Below are positions 1 through 8,509 of a stretch of 64,000 bases of DNA, piece by piece. The stretch comes from Vagococcus acidifermentans (lineage in GTDB: Bacteria; Bacillota; Bacilli; Lactobacillales; Vagococcaceae): assembly GCF_003987655.1 (NCBI RefSeq), contig NZ_NGKC01000006.1, positions 1-64,000 on the forward strand, read 5' to 3'. The notes beneath the pieces were generated by a model. It was not told where the DNA came from, did no database searches, and saw only the letters and a list, made by a program, of their open reading frames with translations. Each line of letters starts with the position of its first letter. The stretch's first letter is position 1. Both the position numbers and the translations under genes were made by a program.

Positions 1-551
1 TCGATGAGTTGAATAGGGATTATTTCATTTTGTTTATGCAAATATGCCACCTCCATAGTTATTTGTTAGCTCAAGTTTACTTGGGGGTGGCAGCAGATGA
101 TAGATACTGTTTTATCAGGCGCTTACATTATTTTGACGTCTGTCAGCAGTTTTTTGCTTTTAAATTAAAAGTCTCTGTTACCGTGTCTCTATTATAGCAG
201 TCACACCATGGTGTTCGTGAATGCCCCCTGCTACTTTTTTTCTAAATCTTGTAAATCCTTAAAAGGGTTTTGTACCAAAAGATACACTGACTCTCTTTTC
301 GATATTTGACAGTAGTTTGTTCATTAGCGTGTACTGTATAAGTTATACGTGGATTTTCCGGTTTCATACGACTTCATATCCGACTGATAATAGTCATTCA
401 AACAAGCTATGTCTTATTTTTGAAGCCCCATTTCCTTTTAGGACACAGCTGTTTTTTAGGAACAAGTTTATTTTACAGAGTTATTTTTTCGATAGTCAAA
501 CGAGGTTATGTCGTTTAGTTCAAATTAAAAAGCGCCCGTTTGTTTATTAAA
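1..551. other. AT-rich stretch without a supported gene
   Basis: No reading frame here has a good ribosome binding site together with a recognisable protein. The frames at 9-197 and 317-550 translate to composition-driven sequences with many F, Y and S residues and no family resemblance. A TTGACA hexamer near 307 has no convincing -10 partner. The stretch is best read as the end of an upstream intergenic region leading into the glycyl radical enzyme promoter. Confidence 0.5.
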
Positions 552-602
552 GTGAATAAAATCACAATAAGGCTTGTATTTTTTCACTATAGTGAATATA
601 AT
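552..602 (+). promoter_or_regulatory. Promoter of the glycyl radical enzyme operon with two palindromes
   Basis: A -35 TTGTAT (574-579) is separated by 17 bases from a perfect -10 TATAAT (597-602). The spacer contains the perfect palindrome TTCACTATAGTGAA (583-596), a likely operator. Upstream at 552-565 is GTGA-N6-TCAC, the core of sites bound by Crp/Fnr-family proteins. Inference: an anaerobiosis- or metabolite-sensing Crp/Fnr-type activator plus a second regulator control this oxygen-sensitive enzyme. The Crp/Fnr-like site is centred about 50 bases before the expected start, not exactly at a classical position. Confidence 0.6.
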
Positions 603-630
603 AGAGGTGAAGAATAGAGAGGTGAAAAAT

Positions 631-1404
631 ATGCCGCTAGTTTTTAATATACAAAAATTTTCAGTTCATGACGGCCCGGGGATTCGGACGACACTTTTTT
701 TCAAAGGCTGCCCAATCAGATGTTTGTGGTGTCATAATCCTGAGAGCCAGTGCTACGAAGTAGAGAACATTGAAACGAAGGAGGGGAAGGTAGAGGTTGT
801 CGGCAAGGATTATACTGTCAATGAGTTGGTCAAGGAAGTAGAAAAGGACATCATCTTTTACGAACAGTCCGGCGGCGGTGTGACATTGTCCGGCGGCGAG
901 GTCATGACGCAGGACATGGACTATGTGGCACCACTTGTGAAAAAGATTCAATCAAAAGGTATTTCAGTTGCTGTGGATACGTGCGGAGTCGCGCCATTTG
1001 AGAACTTTGAACGGATTTTGCCATATGTCGACTACTTTCTGTATGATTTAAAGTTCATAAATTCACAATTACATAAAGAATATACGGGAGTCGGCAATGA
1101 GCTGGTGCTGGATAATTTGAAAAAATTGTCAGAACATGGCGCAACTATCCATCTGCGGCTGATTTTATTGGAAGGGCTCAACACTTCTGATGAAGTCATC
1201 GAGGAAACAGTCGCATGGTTGAAGATGAATAACATTTCTGTGTCAATCATTAATCTGCTGCCATATCATGAATTTGGGTTTGATAAATACAAGCGTCTCG
1301 GCAGGAAGGACCCGCAGTTGTTCCAGGCGCCTTCTGAAGAGCGGCAGGAACAAATCAAGCAGTTGCTGGAAAATCATCAATACAAGGTAAAAATCGGCGG
1401 ATAG
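631..1404 (+). CDS. Glycyl radical enzyme activase (radical SAM, PflA-like)
   Basis: Radical SAM protein of 257 aa that would install the glycyl radical on the enzyme encoded just downstream. The CxxxCxxC cluster motif is at C27, C31 and C34 (GCPIRCLWC), followed by the glycine-rich SAM-binding segment TLSGGEV. ATG 631 is preferred over upstream starts because GAGAGGTG lies just before it and the family N-terminus (FNIQKFSVHDGPGIRTT) follows at once. Many activases of dehydratase-type glycyl radical enzymes carry a cysteine-rich ferredoxin insert after the SAM motif. Here that region is short and has no cysteine pair, so the protein has PflA-like size. The partner is not a pyruvate formate-lyase, which makes this notable. 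It is co-transcribed with the next gene. Confidence 0.9.
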   Translation: MPLVFNIQKFSVHDGPGIRTTLFFKGCPIRCLWCHNPESQCYEVENIETKEGKVEVVGKDYTVNELVKEVEKDIIFYEQSGGGVTLSGGEVMTQDMDYVAPLVKKIQSKGISVAVDTCGVAPFENFERILPYVDYFLYDLKFINSQLHKEYTGVGNELVLDNLKKLSEHGATIHLRLILLEGLNTSDEVIEETVAWLKMNNISVSIINLLPYHEFGFDKYKRLGRKDPQLFQAPSEERQEQIKQLLENHQYKVKIGG

Positions 1405-1463
1405 CTGGTTGATTCGCTGAATGAAGAGGCAATGAATATATAAATGGGAAAGGAAAGAATCAT

Positions 1464-3866
1464 ATGTCAACACTTACTTTAGAAACAAGACGAAGAGGAT
1501 CAACAGAACGGATCAAGCGCTTGAGGGAAATCAGCGATAAAGAATGTGTTCCGTCCATTTCAATCGAGCGGGCAGTGCTGCTGACAGAAGCCTACAAAAA
1601 ATATGAAGGCAAGTATGAAGCACCAGTCTTAAGAGGTAAAGCGTTCAAGTATTTGATGGAAAACCGGACATTGTATGTTGAAAAAGGGTCATTGATTTTT
1701 GGTGAAAAAGGTCACCGTCCTTGGGCAGCGCCAACATTTCCGGAGTTGTGCTGCCACACGCTGGAAGACTTTGACAATATGAACAACCGCGAAAAAGTTT
1801 TCTTCAAAGTATCGGAAGAAGACCGCCGCATTCAGGAAGAGGTTATTATTCCATATTGGAAAGACCGCGCGATGATGACGCGTATGAACAAGCTGTTGCC
1901 GGAAGAATGGCATAATTTGTTTGACGCAGGTTTGTACACAGAATTTCTGATGCAAAGAGGACCGGGTCATACAGTTGCTGACGGCAAAATCTACCAGTAC
2001 GGCTACAAAGACTTTATTGAGAAAATCGACGCTGAAATTGCAGCGCTGGATTACAACAATGATTTGGATGCGCTGAATAAGAAATCAGAACTGGAAGGCA
2101 TGCGCCTTGTTTGTGAAGGCATGATTATTTTTGGCAAACGCTATGCCAAAAAAGCCCGCGAACTGGCTGCTGTGGAAGAAAATCCGCAGTGGAGAGACGA
2201 GCTTCTGGAATTAGCTGATATATGCGACGTTGTACCTGAAAACAAACCGGAAACATTCAGACAAGCGATTCAAATGTACTGGTTCACACATATCGGTGTT
2301 ACAACTGAAATGAACAACTGGGATGCGTATTCTCCAGGAAAACTGGATCAGCATCTTGAACCGTTTTATGAAAAGGAAATTGAAGAAGGTACCTTGACCC
2401 GCGAATTTGCCCGCGAACTGCTGGAAAATCTGTGGATTCAGTTCAACAACCAGCCGGCACCGCCAAAAGTCGGTATCACGCTGAAAGAAAGTGCCACCTA
2501 TACTGATTTCTGTAACATCAACACAGGAGCACTGCGTCCTGACGGCACGAGCGGAGTGAGCGATGTCAGCTATTTGATTCTGGAAGTGATGGATGAGATG
2601 AAGCTGCTTCAGCCAAGCTCGAACGTGCAAATTTCCCGTAAATCACCGGAGAAATTCTTGCGTGAAGCTGCCAAAGTATCCCGCCGAGGCTGGGGCCAAC
2701 CGGCGTTTTATAATTCCGAAGCACTTATCCAGGAACTGATGTATCTTGGTAAAACAATCGATGATGCTCGTGAAAGCGGCATTGCCAGCGGTTGTGTCGA
2801 AGTAGGAGTGGCCGGCAAGGAGGCATACGTTCTGACGGGGTATCTGAACGTACCGAAAATTTTTGAGTTGGTCATGAACCGCGGATTTGACAGCTATACC
2901 AACAAACAAGTGGCACTTGATTTGGGCGACCCGCGTGACTTTAAAGATTTTGACGAATTGTATGCCGCATTTAAAGCTCAAATGCAATATGTTGTGGACG
3001 TGAAAGTAGCCGGCAACAACATGATTGAACGCATGTACATGGAGTATATGCCGGTACCGCTGCTGTCTGTTTTGACAGATGACTGCATCAAAAAAGGAAA
3101 AGACTATAATGCTGGAGGCGCCCGCTACAACACAAGTTATATCCAGTGTGTCGGCATTGCAACAGTGACAGATTCGCTGGCTGCCATCAAGAAAAATGTG
3201 ATGGAAGACCAACGCTTTACGATGGATGAGCTGTTGAAAGCACTGAAGGATGATTTCAAGGGACACGATGAGGTGTTTGACATTGTGTACAATCAGACGC
3301 CAAAATACGGTAACGACGACGACTATGCGGATGATATCTTGCGCGAAGTGGACCAGACCTTGCAAGATGTGATTGCCGGCAGAAAGACACCGAAAGGCTC
3401 AACAACAGTAGTGGAATTCTTGCCGACGACTTGTCACGTATACTTTGGTGAAGTGATGGAAGCAAGTGCCAATGGCCGTCACGCGGGTATCCCGCTGCCT
3501 GACGGTATCTCCCCTGAAAAGGGAGCTGACCGTAATGGTCCGACAGCTGTCATCAAATCAGCTTCCAAGCTGGATCAGCTGAAGACCGGCGGGGCATTGC
3601 TGAACCAGAAATTCACACCGGCTGTGGTTGCCGGCGAGGACGGATTGTCGCACATGGCAAGTCTGGTTCGTTCATACTTCGCTATGGACGGCCACCATAT
3701 CCAGTTTAACGTCATTGACAGACAAACACTGATCAATGCTCAAAAACATCCGGAAGATTACGAGAATTTGATTGTCCGTGTTGCAGGGTACAGTGATTAC
3801 TTCAATAACTTGGACCGTGCACTGCAGGATGAGATTATTTCCCGGACGGAGCAAAGTTTTGGCTAG
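1464..3866 (+). CDS. Glycyl radical dehydratase, hydroxyproline dehydratase-like
   Basis: Glycyl radical enzyme of 800 aa. The radical site is G775 in RVAGYSDYF near the C-terminus, and the thiyl cysteine is C444 in GCVEVG with the catalytic glutamate E446. The CxE arrangement marks the dehydratase/lyase branch, not PFL (CC) or arylacetate decarboxylases. From memory, long stretches (ISIERAVL, TEAYKKYEG, KVGITLKES, NGPTAVIKS, FNNL near the end) match trans-4-hydroxy-L-proline dehydratase HypD closely. HypD has GCVET where this protein has GCVEV, so the substrate may differ. No pyrroline-5-carboxylate reductase gene is adjacent to support the hydroxyproline route. It starts 59 bases after the activase, behind GGAAAGGAAAG, and ends before a strong terminator. 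Class is near certain; substrate is inferred. Confidence 0.87.
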   Translation: MSTLTLETRRRGSTERIKRLREISDKECVPSISIERAVLLTEAYKKYEGKYEAPVLRGKAFKYLMENRTLYVEKGSLIFGEKGHRPWAAPTFPELCCHTLEDFDNMNNREKVFFKVSEEDRRIQEEVIIPYWKDRAMMTRMNKLLPEEWHNLFDAGLYTEFLMQRGPGHTVADGKIYQYGYKDFIEKIDAEIAALDYNNDLDALNKKSELEGMRLVCEGMIIFGKRYAKKARELAAVEENPQWRDELLELADICDVVPENKPETFRQAIQMYWFTHIGVTTEMNNWDAYSPGKLDQHLEPFYEKEIEEGTLTREFARELLENLWIQFNNQPAPPKVGITLKESATYTDFCNINTGALRPDGTSGVSDVSYLILEVMDEMKLLQPSSNVQISRKSPEKFLREAAKVSRRGWGQPAFYNSEALIQELMYLGKTIDDARESGIASGCVEVGVAGKEAYVLTGYLNVPKIFELVMNRGFDSYTNKQVALDLGDPRDFKDFDELYAAFKAQMQYVVDVKVAGNNMIERMYMEYMPVPLLSVLTDDCIKKGKDYNAGGARYNTSYIQCVGIATVTDSLAAIKKNVMEDQRFTMDELLKALKDDFKGHDEVFDIVYNQTPKYGNDDDYADDILREVDQTLQDVIAGRKTPKGSTTVVEFLPTTCHVYFGEVMEASANGRHAGIPLPDGISPEKGADRNGPTAVIKSASKLDQLKTGGALLNQKFTPAVVAGEDGLSHMASLVRSYFAMDGHHIQFNVIDRQTLINAQKHPEDYENLIVRVAGYSDYFNNLDRALQDEIISRTEQSFG

Positions 3867-3898
3867 AACGTCACCACAGTGTGTAATAGAATAAAGAG

Positions 3899-3940
3899 AT
3901 AGAGCTGCTCTTATGTGAAGATAGAGCAGCTCTATTTTTA
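3899..3940 (+). terminator. Terminator of the glycyl radical operon
   Basis: A perfect 13-bp stem (3899-3911 with 3923-3935, arm ATAGAGCTGCTCT) with an 11-base loop runs straight into a T-run. Confidence 0.9.
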
Positions 3941-4084
3941 TGAAATAAGTCGTTTTCGTACCTTATCCGCCCAAGATGCTTTTATTTCAACGGCGCTCAT
4001 GATATACTAAAAAATGTTTTGAAGGACAAGTATATGCAGACGCATTATATAGTAGATACCAGAAATTTAAGGAGAACGTGATTC

Positions 4085-5662
4085 ATGATAAGTAATCAAC
4101 AAAATGAAGTAAATAAACGGCGGACCTTTGCAATCATCTCTCACCCCGATGCAGGGAAAACGACGATTACGGAGCAGCTGCTGCTGTTCGGCGGCGCTAT
4201 CCGCAATGCAGGCACAGTCAAGGGGAAAAAAAGCGGGCATTTTGCCAAATCGGACTGGATGGATATTGAAAAACAACGCGGGATTTCTGTGACGAGTTCT
4301 GTGATGCAGTTTGACTATGACGACAAACGGGTGAATATTCTTGACACACCGGGACACGAGGATTTTTCAGAAGATACTTACCGGACTTTAATGGCTGTGG
4401 ACAGTGCCGTCATGGTAATCGACAGTGCCAAGGGGATTGAGGCACAGACGAAGAAATTATTCCAAGTTTGCCGGATGCGCGGTATTCCGATTTTTACCTT
4501 TATCAATAAACTGGACCGGGACGGCCGCGAACCGCTGGATTTGCTGGAAGAACTGGAAGAAGTACTGGAAATCGAATCTTATCCGATGAACTGGCCGATT
4601 GGGATGGGAAAAGGGTTTGAAGGATTGTACGATATTTTCCATCAGCGTGTGGAACTGTACCGCCCCGAGCGGTATGACGGCGAACGCTTCTTGCCGCTGG
4701 ATGATGCCGGTGACATTGATGCCGGCCATCCGCTGCATGCCAATTCTTTGTTCAGCCAAGTGATGGAGGATGTGGAGCTCTTGGTCGAAGCAGGCAATGA
4801 GTTTTCAGAAGAGAAAATTGCGGCAGGCGAGCTGACACCGGTCTTTTTCGGGTCGGCACTGACTAACTTTGGCGTACAGACATTTCTGGAAACATTTTTG
4901 CAGTTTGCACCTCAGCCGTCAGGACACCAAACCAAAGACGGCGGGCAGGTCAGCCCGTATGACAGCGAGTTTTCAGGCTTTATTTTTAAGATTCAAGCTA
5001 ACATGAACCCTGCCCACCGCGACCGGATTGCATTTGTTAGAATTTGTTCAGGGACATTTGAACGCGGCATGGATGTTCAGCTGGAGCGTACCGGGAAAAA
5101 AATCAAATTGAGCAATTCCACTCAGTTCATGGCAGATAGCCGGGAAAATGTGGAAACAGCTGTAGCCGGTGATATTATCGGCTTGTATGATACAGGTACC
5201 TATCAGATTGGTGATACGATTTATACCGGTAAAAGCAGCGTGGCATTTGAAGATCTGCCGCAGTTCACGCCGGAGCTGTTCATGAAGGTGACAGCTAAAA
5301 ATGTCATGAAGCAAAAATCATTTTATAAAGGATTGTATCAACTGGTACAGGAAGGGGCTGTTCAACTGTACAAAACGTATTTGTCAGGCGACTTCATTTT
5401 GGGAGCCGTCGGTCAGCTGCAGTTTGAAGTGTTCAAACACCGCATGTTGAATGAGTACAATACAGAAGTTATTATGGAGCCGATGGGCAGTAAAATAGCC
5501 CGCTGGATTGACCCAGATGACTTGGATGAACGCATGAGTTCCAGCCGTAACATTCTGGCCAAAGACCGTTTTGACCAGCCGCTGTTTCTGTTTGAAAATC
5601 AATTTGCCATGAGATGGTTTGCGGATAAGTACCCGGATGTGGAATTGAAATCATTGCTGTAG
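4085..5662 (+). CDS. prfC: Peptide chain release factor 3
   Basis: Translational GTPase of 525 aa that recycles RF1/RF2 from the ribosome after termination. The G1 loop is HPDAGKTT (residues 20-27), switch I holds [13 protein letters not shown]3 is DTPGHEDF and G4 is NKLDRD. The RF3-specific domains 2 and 3 follow. The full length matches the family. The start is supported by AAGGAG about ten bases upstream. It is a single-gene unit with no clear hairpin terminator after it. Confidence 0.97.
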   Translation: MISNQQNEVNKRRTFAIISHPDAGKTTITEQLLLFGGAIRNAGTVKGKKSGHFAKSDWMDIEKQRGISVTSSVMQFDYDDKRVNILDTPGHEDFSEDTYRTLMAVDSAVMVIDSAKGIEAQTKKLFQVCRMRGIPIFTFINKLDRDGREPLDLLEELEEVLEIESYPMNWPIGMGKGFEGLYDIFHQRVELYRPERYDGERFLPLDDAGDIDAGHPLHANSLFSQVMEDVELLVEAGNEFSEEKIAAGELTPVFFGSALTNFGVQTFLETFLQFAPQPSGHQTKDGGQVSPYDSEFSGFIFKIQANMNPAHRDRIAFVRICSGTFERGMDVQLERTGKKIKLSNSTQFMADSRENVETAVAGDIIGLYDTGTYQIGDTIYTGKSSVAFEDLPQFTPELFMKVTAKNVMKQKSFYKGLYQLVQEGAVQLYKTYLSGDFILGAVGQLQFEVFKHRMLNEYNTEVIMEPMGSKIARWIDPDDLDERMSSSRNILAKDRFDQPLFLFENQFAMRWFADKYPDVELKSLL

Positions 5663-5785
5663 TAAGTGCAACACTAAAATATATGTGTAACGGACAGAAG
5701 TTCTTTTTTGTCAAAAAAATGATAGAAAGGGGCTTTTTTTTTTGTGCAGGTTTAATGTGGAGGAACTCTCTGACAAAATTTCTCA

Positions 5786-5842
5786 TTGACAAAGAAGGCG
5801 TTTTCTTCTATACTTTCCACAAGTGGTTGATACCAGTTGTGG
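5786..5842 (+). promoter_or_regulatory. Strong promoter with GntR/HutC-type operator
   Basis: TTGACA (5786-5791), a 17-base spacer and TATACT (5809-5814) form a near-consensus promoter. Immediately after the -10, covering the expected start, lies a long palindrome. Its core is TGGT-TGAT-ACCA (5824-5835) and its outer arms CCACAA (5817-5822) and TTGTGG (5837-5842) pair perfectly, with one unpaired base on each side. TGGT-N4-ACCA is the pattern bound by HutC-subfamily GntR repressors such as NagR, which respond to amino-sugar phosphates (known). A repressor of that type acting on the surface glycosidase gene is my inference; none is encoded in the window. Confidence 0.75.
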
Positions 5843-6094
5843 TGTTATTTTTGATAAGAAACTAACACGTCTTTCATATTAAACAGCAGTTATGTCGCCG
5901 TGGTTCGTGAGAATACTGTTTCTTACAAATAAAAACCACTTGTTCTTTAAAAGGGGTTTCACAAGCTATTCAGCGTTATCTGGTTATTATTTTAAAAGCT
6001 GTGGATGAATTGTCGCCTGAGTCATTTTAGTGTTTGCAGTGTGCCAGTGCAAGTTGTGATGGAAAGTTTGAGCAAGTTAATAAGGGGGAAAAAT

Positions 6095-8509
6095 ATGGAA
6101 AAAGACAGACAGTGGGTTCAGGGGAAAAAGCGGTTCTATCAATTTCTGTTAGTCAGCGGAGCGGTGTTGTCGCTGTGTGTGGTGACAAGTATGAGCAGCC
6201 AGTCGGCAGAGGCGGAAAACGCAGCAAAGACGGAACAGAAAAGTGTCGCTAAAACACAGACGCTGGGCGCTATTTCATCAATTGAAAAGCAGGACAAAAA
6301 TTATCTGATTCAGTACGAAAGCGGTGAAAAAGCACAATTAAGCGTAATGAAAAACAATCTGTTTCGGTTTCAAATGGACCCAAACGGCAATTTCCAGGAA
6401 TATCCGAAACCGAATAAGCCTGAACATATAGCCACAATCACGGCCAAGTCGATGGAAGACTACGGCTTGGAAGCGTTTGGCGAGTCCGTATTAAATGATG
6501 AAGGGTCTATTTATTCGATAGAGACACCTGAATTGACGATTTCGTTTCATAAAAAAACGTCTTTGATGAGTGTATTCAACAAGGTAACAAATAAAGTTGT
6601 GCTGGAAGAATCGGCGCCGCTCAATTATCAAAATAACAAGGCGACACAAACGCTGAAACAGACGTCAGCAGAAAACTTTTTTGGCGGCGGGACGCAAAAT
6701 GGCCGCTTTACCCATAAAGGCACGCAAATAAAAATCGAAAATACAAATAACTGGGTAGATGGCGGCGTGGCCTCGCCGAATCCTTTTTATTGGTCAACAA
6801 ACGGCTACGGCGTTGTGCGCAATACTTGGAAAAAGGGGATATATGATTTCGGGCTAACGGACGGTAATGAGGTCAAGACGACCCATGACGATGCCAACTT
6901 CGATGCTTTTTATTTCTTTGATGATTCAGCATCGGGAATTTTGAAACACTACTTCGAGCTGACAGGCTATCCGGTGTTGTTGCCTGAGTACGGTTTTTAT
7001 GAAGCTCATCTAAATGCATACAACAGAGATTACTGGGTCGAAGCTTCCAGTGCAGCCGGCGGTGCAATTAAGTTTGAAGATGGGAAATGGTATAAAGAAT
7101 ATCAGCCGGCTCATTTAGGCGGACAGTCAGGCATATTGGAATCATTAAATGGTGAAAAAAATAATTATCAGTTTTCGGCGCGTGCGGTCATCGATAGATA
7201 CATAAAAAATGATATGCCGTTGGGCTGGTTTTTGCCGAATGACGGTTATGGCGCCGGGTACGGTCAGACAGATTCGCTGGACGGCGATATTCAAAATCTG
7301 AAAGAATTTACCGCTTATGCCAACAGCAAAGGCGTTGAAGTAGGACTTTGGACACAATCGAATCTTCATCCGTCCGATGTAAACAATCCCAAAAAAGGCG
7401 AACGTGATATCGAAAAAGAAGTCCGGGTTGCCGGGGTGAAGGCACTGAAAACCGATGTGGCGTGGGTAGGTTACGGTTATTCATTCGGTTTGAACGGCAT
7501 TGAAGACGCGGCTAATACATTTGTGAATCAAACAAACGGCAATGTCCGTCCGCTGATTGTTACATTGGACGGTTGGGCCGGGACACAGCGTCATGGCGGT
7601 ATCTGGTCCGGGGACCAAACAGGCGGAGAGTGGGAATACATTCGTTTCCATATTCCGACATATATCGGGACCTCGTTGTCCGGTCAGCCGAATGTCAGTT
7701 CAGATATGGATGGTATTTTTGGCGGCGGCAATAAACATGTCAATATCCGTGACTATCAGTGGAAAGCTTTCACGCCGATGCAGTTAAACATGGACGGCTG
7801 GGGAAGAAATGAGAAAAATCCGTTTGCGTTTGACAAAGAGGCGACCGCTATCAACCGCGCTTATTTGAAGTTTAAATCGATGATGATGCCGTACAATTAT
7901 TCGATTGCCAGAGAATCTGTCACCGGTTTGCCGATGGTTAGGGCAATGGCTCTGGAATATCCGGCAGACAGCTATGCTTACACTAAGGACACTGAGTACC
8001 AATACATGTGGGGACCGAATTTATTGATAGCCCCTGTTTACACTGGACAGACTGATGCAAAAGGCAATTCGCTCCGCGACAACATCTATTTGCCGGATCA
8101 CAATCAGGTTTGGATAGACTTGTTTACCGGCGAGAAAATACAAGGCGGGCGGGTATTGAGGCAAGTGAAGACGCCTCTTTGGAAATTGCCGGTGTATGTA
8201 AAAGACGGTGCAATCATCCCGATGACTAATCCAAACAATAACCCTGGCGAAATCAAACGTGACCAGCGCAAGTTTTTGATTTACCCTAATCAGGAGTCTT
8301 CGTTTGAAGTTTATGAGGATGACGGCATCTCGACAGGTTATCAGACGGGTGAATTTGCGACGACAAACATTTCGAGTAACGGTCCGAAAACAAACGAAAA
8401 AGGCGACTGCTTATTACAGTTGACCCGACGGAGGGCGGCTACAATGGTTTTGTTGCTGAGCGCAGCACCCAGTTTGATATCATGGCATCGGCAGAACCTG
8501 AAAGTGTGA
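6095..8509 (+). CDS. Secreted GH31 glycosidase, N-terminal part (frameshifted)
   Basis: An 804-aa frame with a signal peptide (basic start, hydrophobic run FLLVSGAVLSLCVVTSM, cleavage near SAEA) followed by a GH31 catalytic domain. The nucleophile is D454 in KTDVAW and the acid/base D507 in SGDQTGGEW. The numbering and domain plan resemble, from memory, the GH31 alpha-N-acetylgalactosaminidase of Enterococcus faecalis, so GalNAc-containing host glycans are a plausible substrate. ATG 6095 is chosen because TAAGGGGG precedes it and the signal peptide follows; an in-frame ATG at 6005 has no such site. After about residue 768 the frame departs from family-like sequence, while the DUF5110-like continuation (ITVDPTEGG, then GFVAERST) runs in the -1 frame from about 8404. 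The native protein was probably one chain of about 1,860 residues ending at 11670. Confidence 0.9.
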   Translation: MEKDRQWVQGKKRFYQFLLVSGAVLSLCVVTSMSSQSAEAENAAKTEQKSVAKTQTLGAISSIEKQDKNYLIQYESGEKAQLSVMKNNLFRFQMDPNGNFQEYPKPNKPEHIATITAKSMEDYGLEAFGESVLNDEGSIYSIETPELTISFHKKTSLMSVFNKVTNKVVLEESAPLNYQNNKATQTLKQTSAENFFGGGTQNGRFTHKGTQIKIENTNNWVDGGVASPNPFYWSTNGYGVVRNTWKKGIYDFGLTDGNEVKTTHDDANFDAFYFFDDSASGILKHYFELTGYPVLLPEYGFYEAHLNAYNRDYWVEASSAAGGAIKFEDGKWYKEYQPAHLGGQSGILESLNGEKNNYQFSARAVIDRYIKNDMPLGWFLPNDGYGAGYGQTDSLDGDIQNLKEFTAYANSKGVEVGLWTQSNLHPSDVNNPKKGERDIEKEVRVAGVKALKTDVAWVGYGYSFGLNGIEDAANTFVNQTNGNVRPLIVTLDGWAGTQRHGGIWSGDQTGGEWEYIRFHIPTYIGTSLSGQPNVSSDMDGIFGGGNKHVNIRDYQWKAFTPMQLNMDGWGRNEKNPFAFDKEATAINRAYLKFKSMMMPYNYSIARESVTGLPMVRAMALEYPADSYAYTKDTEYQYMWGPNLLIAPVYTGQTDAKGNSLRDNIYLPDHNQVWIDLFTGEKIQGGRVLRQVKTPLWKLPVYVKDGAIIPMTNPNNNPGEIKRDQRKFLIYPNQESSFEVYEDDGISTGYQTGEFATTNISSNGPKTNEKGDCLLQLTRRRAATMVLLLSAAPSLISWHRQNLKV

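Noticed and set aside
317-550. Open frame of 77 codons on the + strand
   Set aside because: No ribosome site, no family, composition typical of AT-rich non-coding DNA.
2643-3365. 240-codon minus-strand frame inside the glycyl radical enzyme gene
   Set aside because: Shadow of a strongly supported gene; the product is rich in H, C and F with no recognisable domain.
5683-5865. 60-codon frame between prfC and the GH31 gene
   Set aside because: It runs through the promoter and operator, and has no convincing ribosome site.
8390-8420. Programmed -1 ribosomal frameshift in the GH31 gene
   Set aside because: The zero-frame heptamer at the A-run (C GAA AAA) is not an X XXY YYZ slippery site, and no stimulating structure is evident. 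A plain indel is simpler, though slippage in the A-run is not excluded.
8482-8509. Independent start of a second gene at ATG 8482
   Set aside because: No Shine-Dalgarno sequence, and the frame is open and family-like upstream of it, so it is a continuation after a frameshift.
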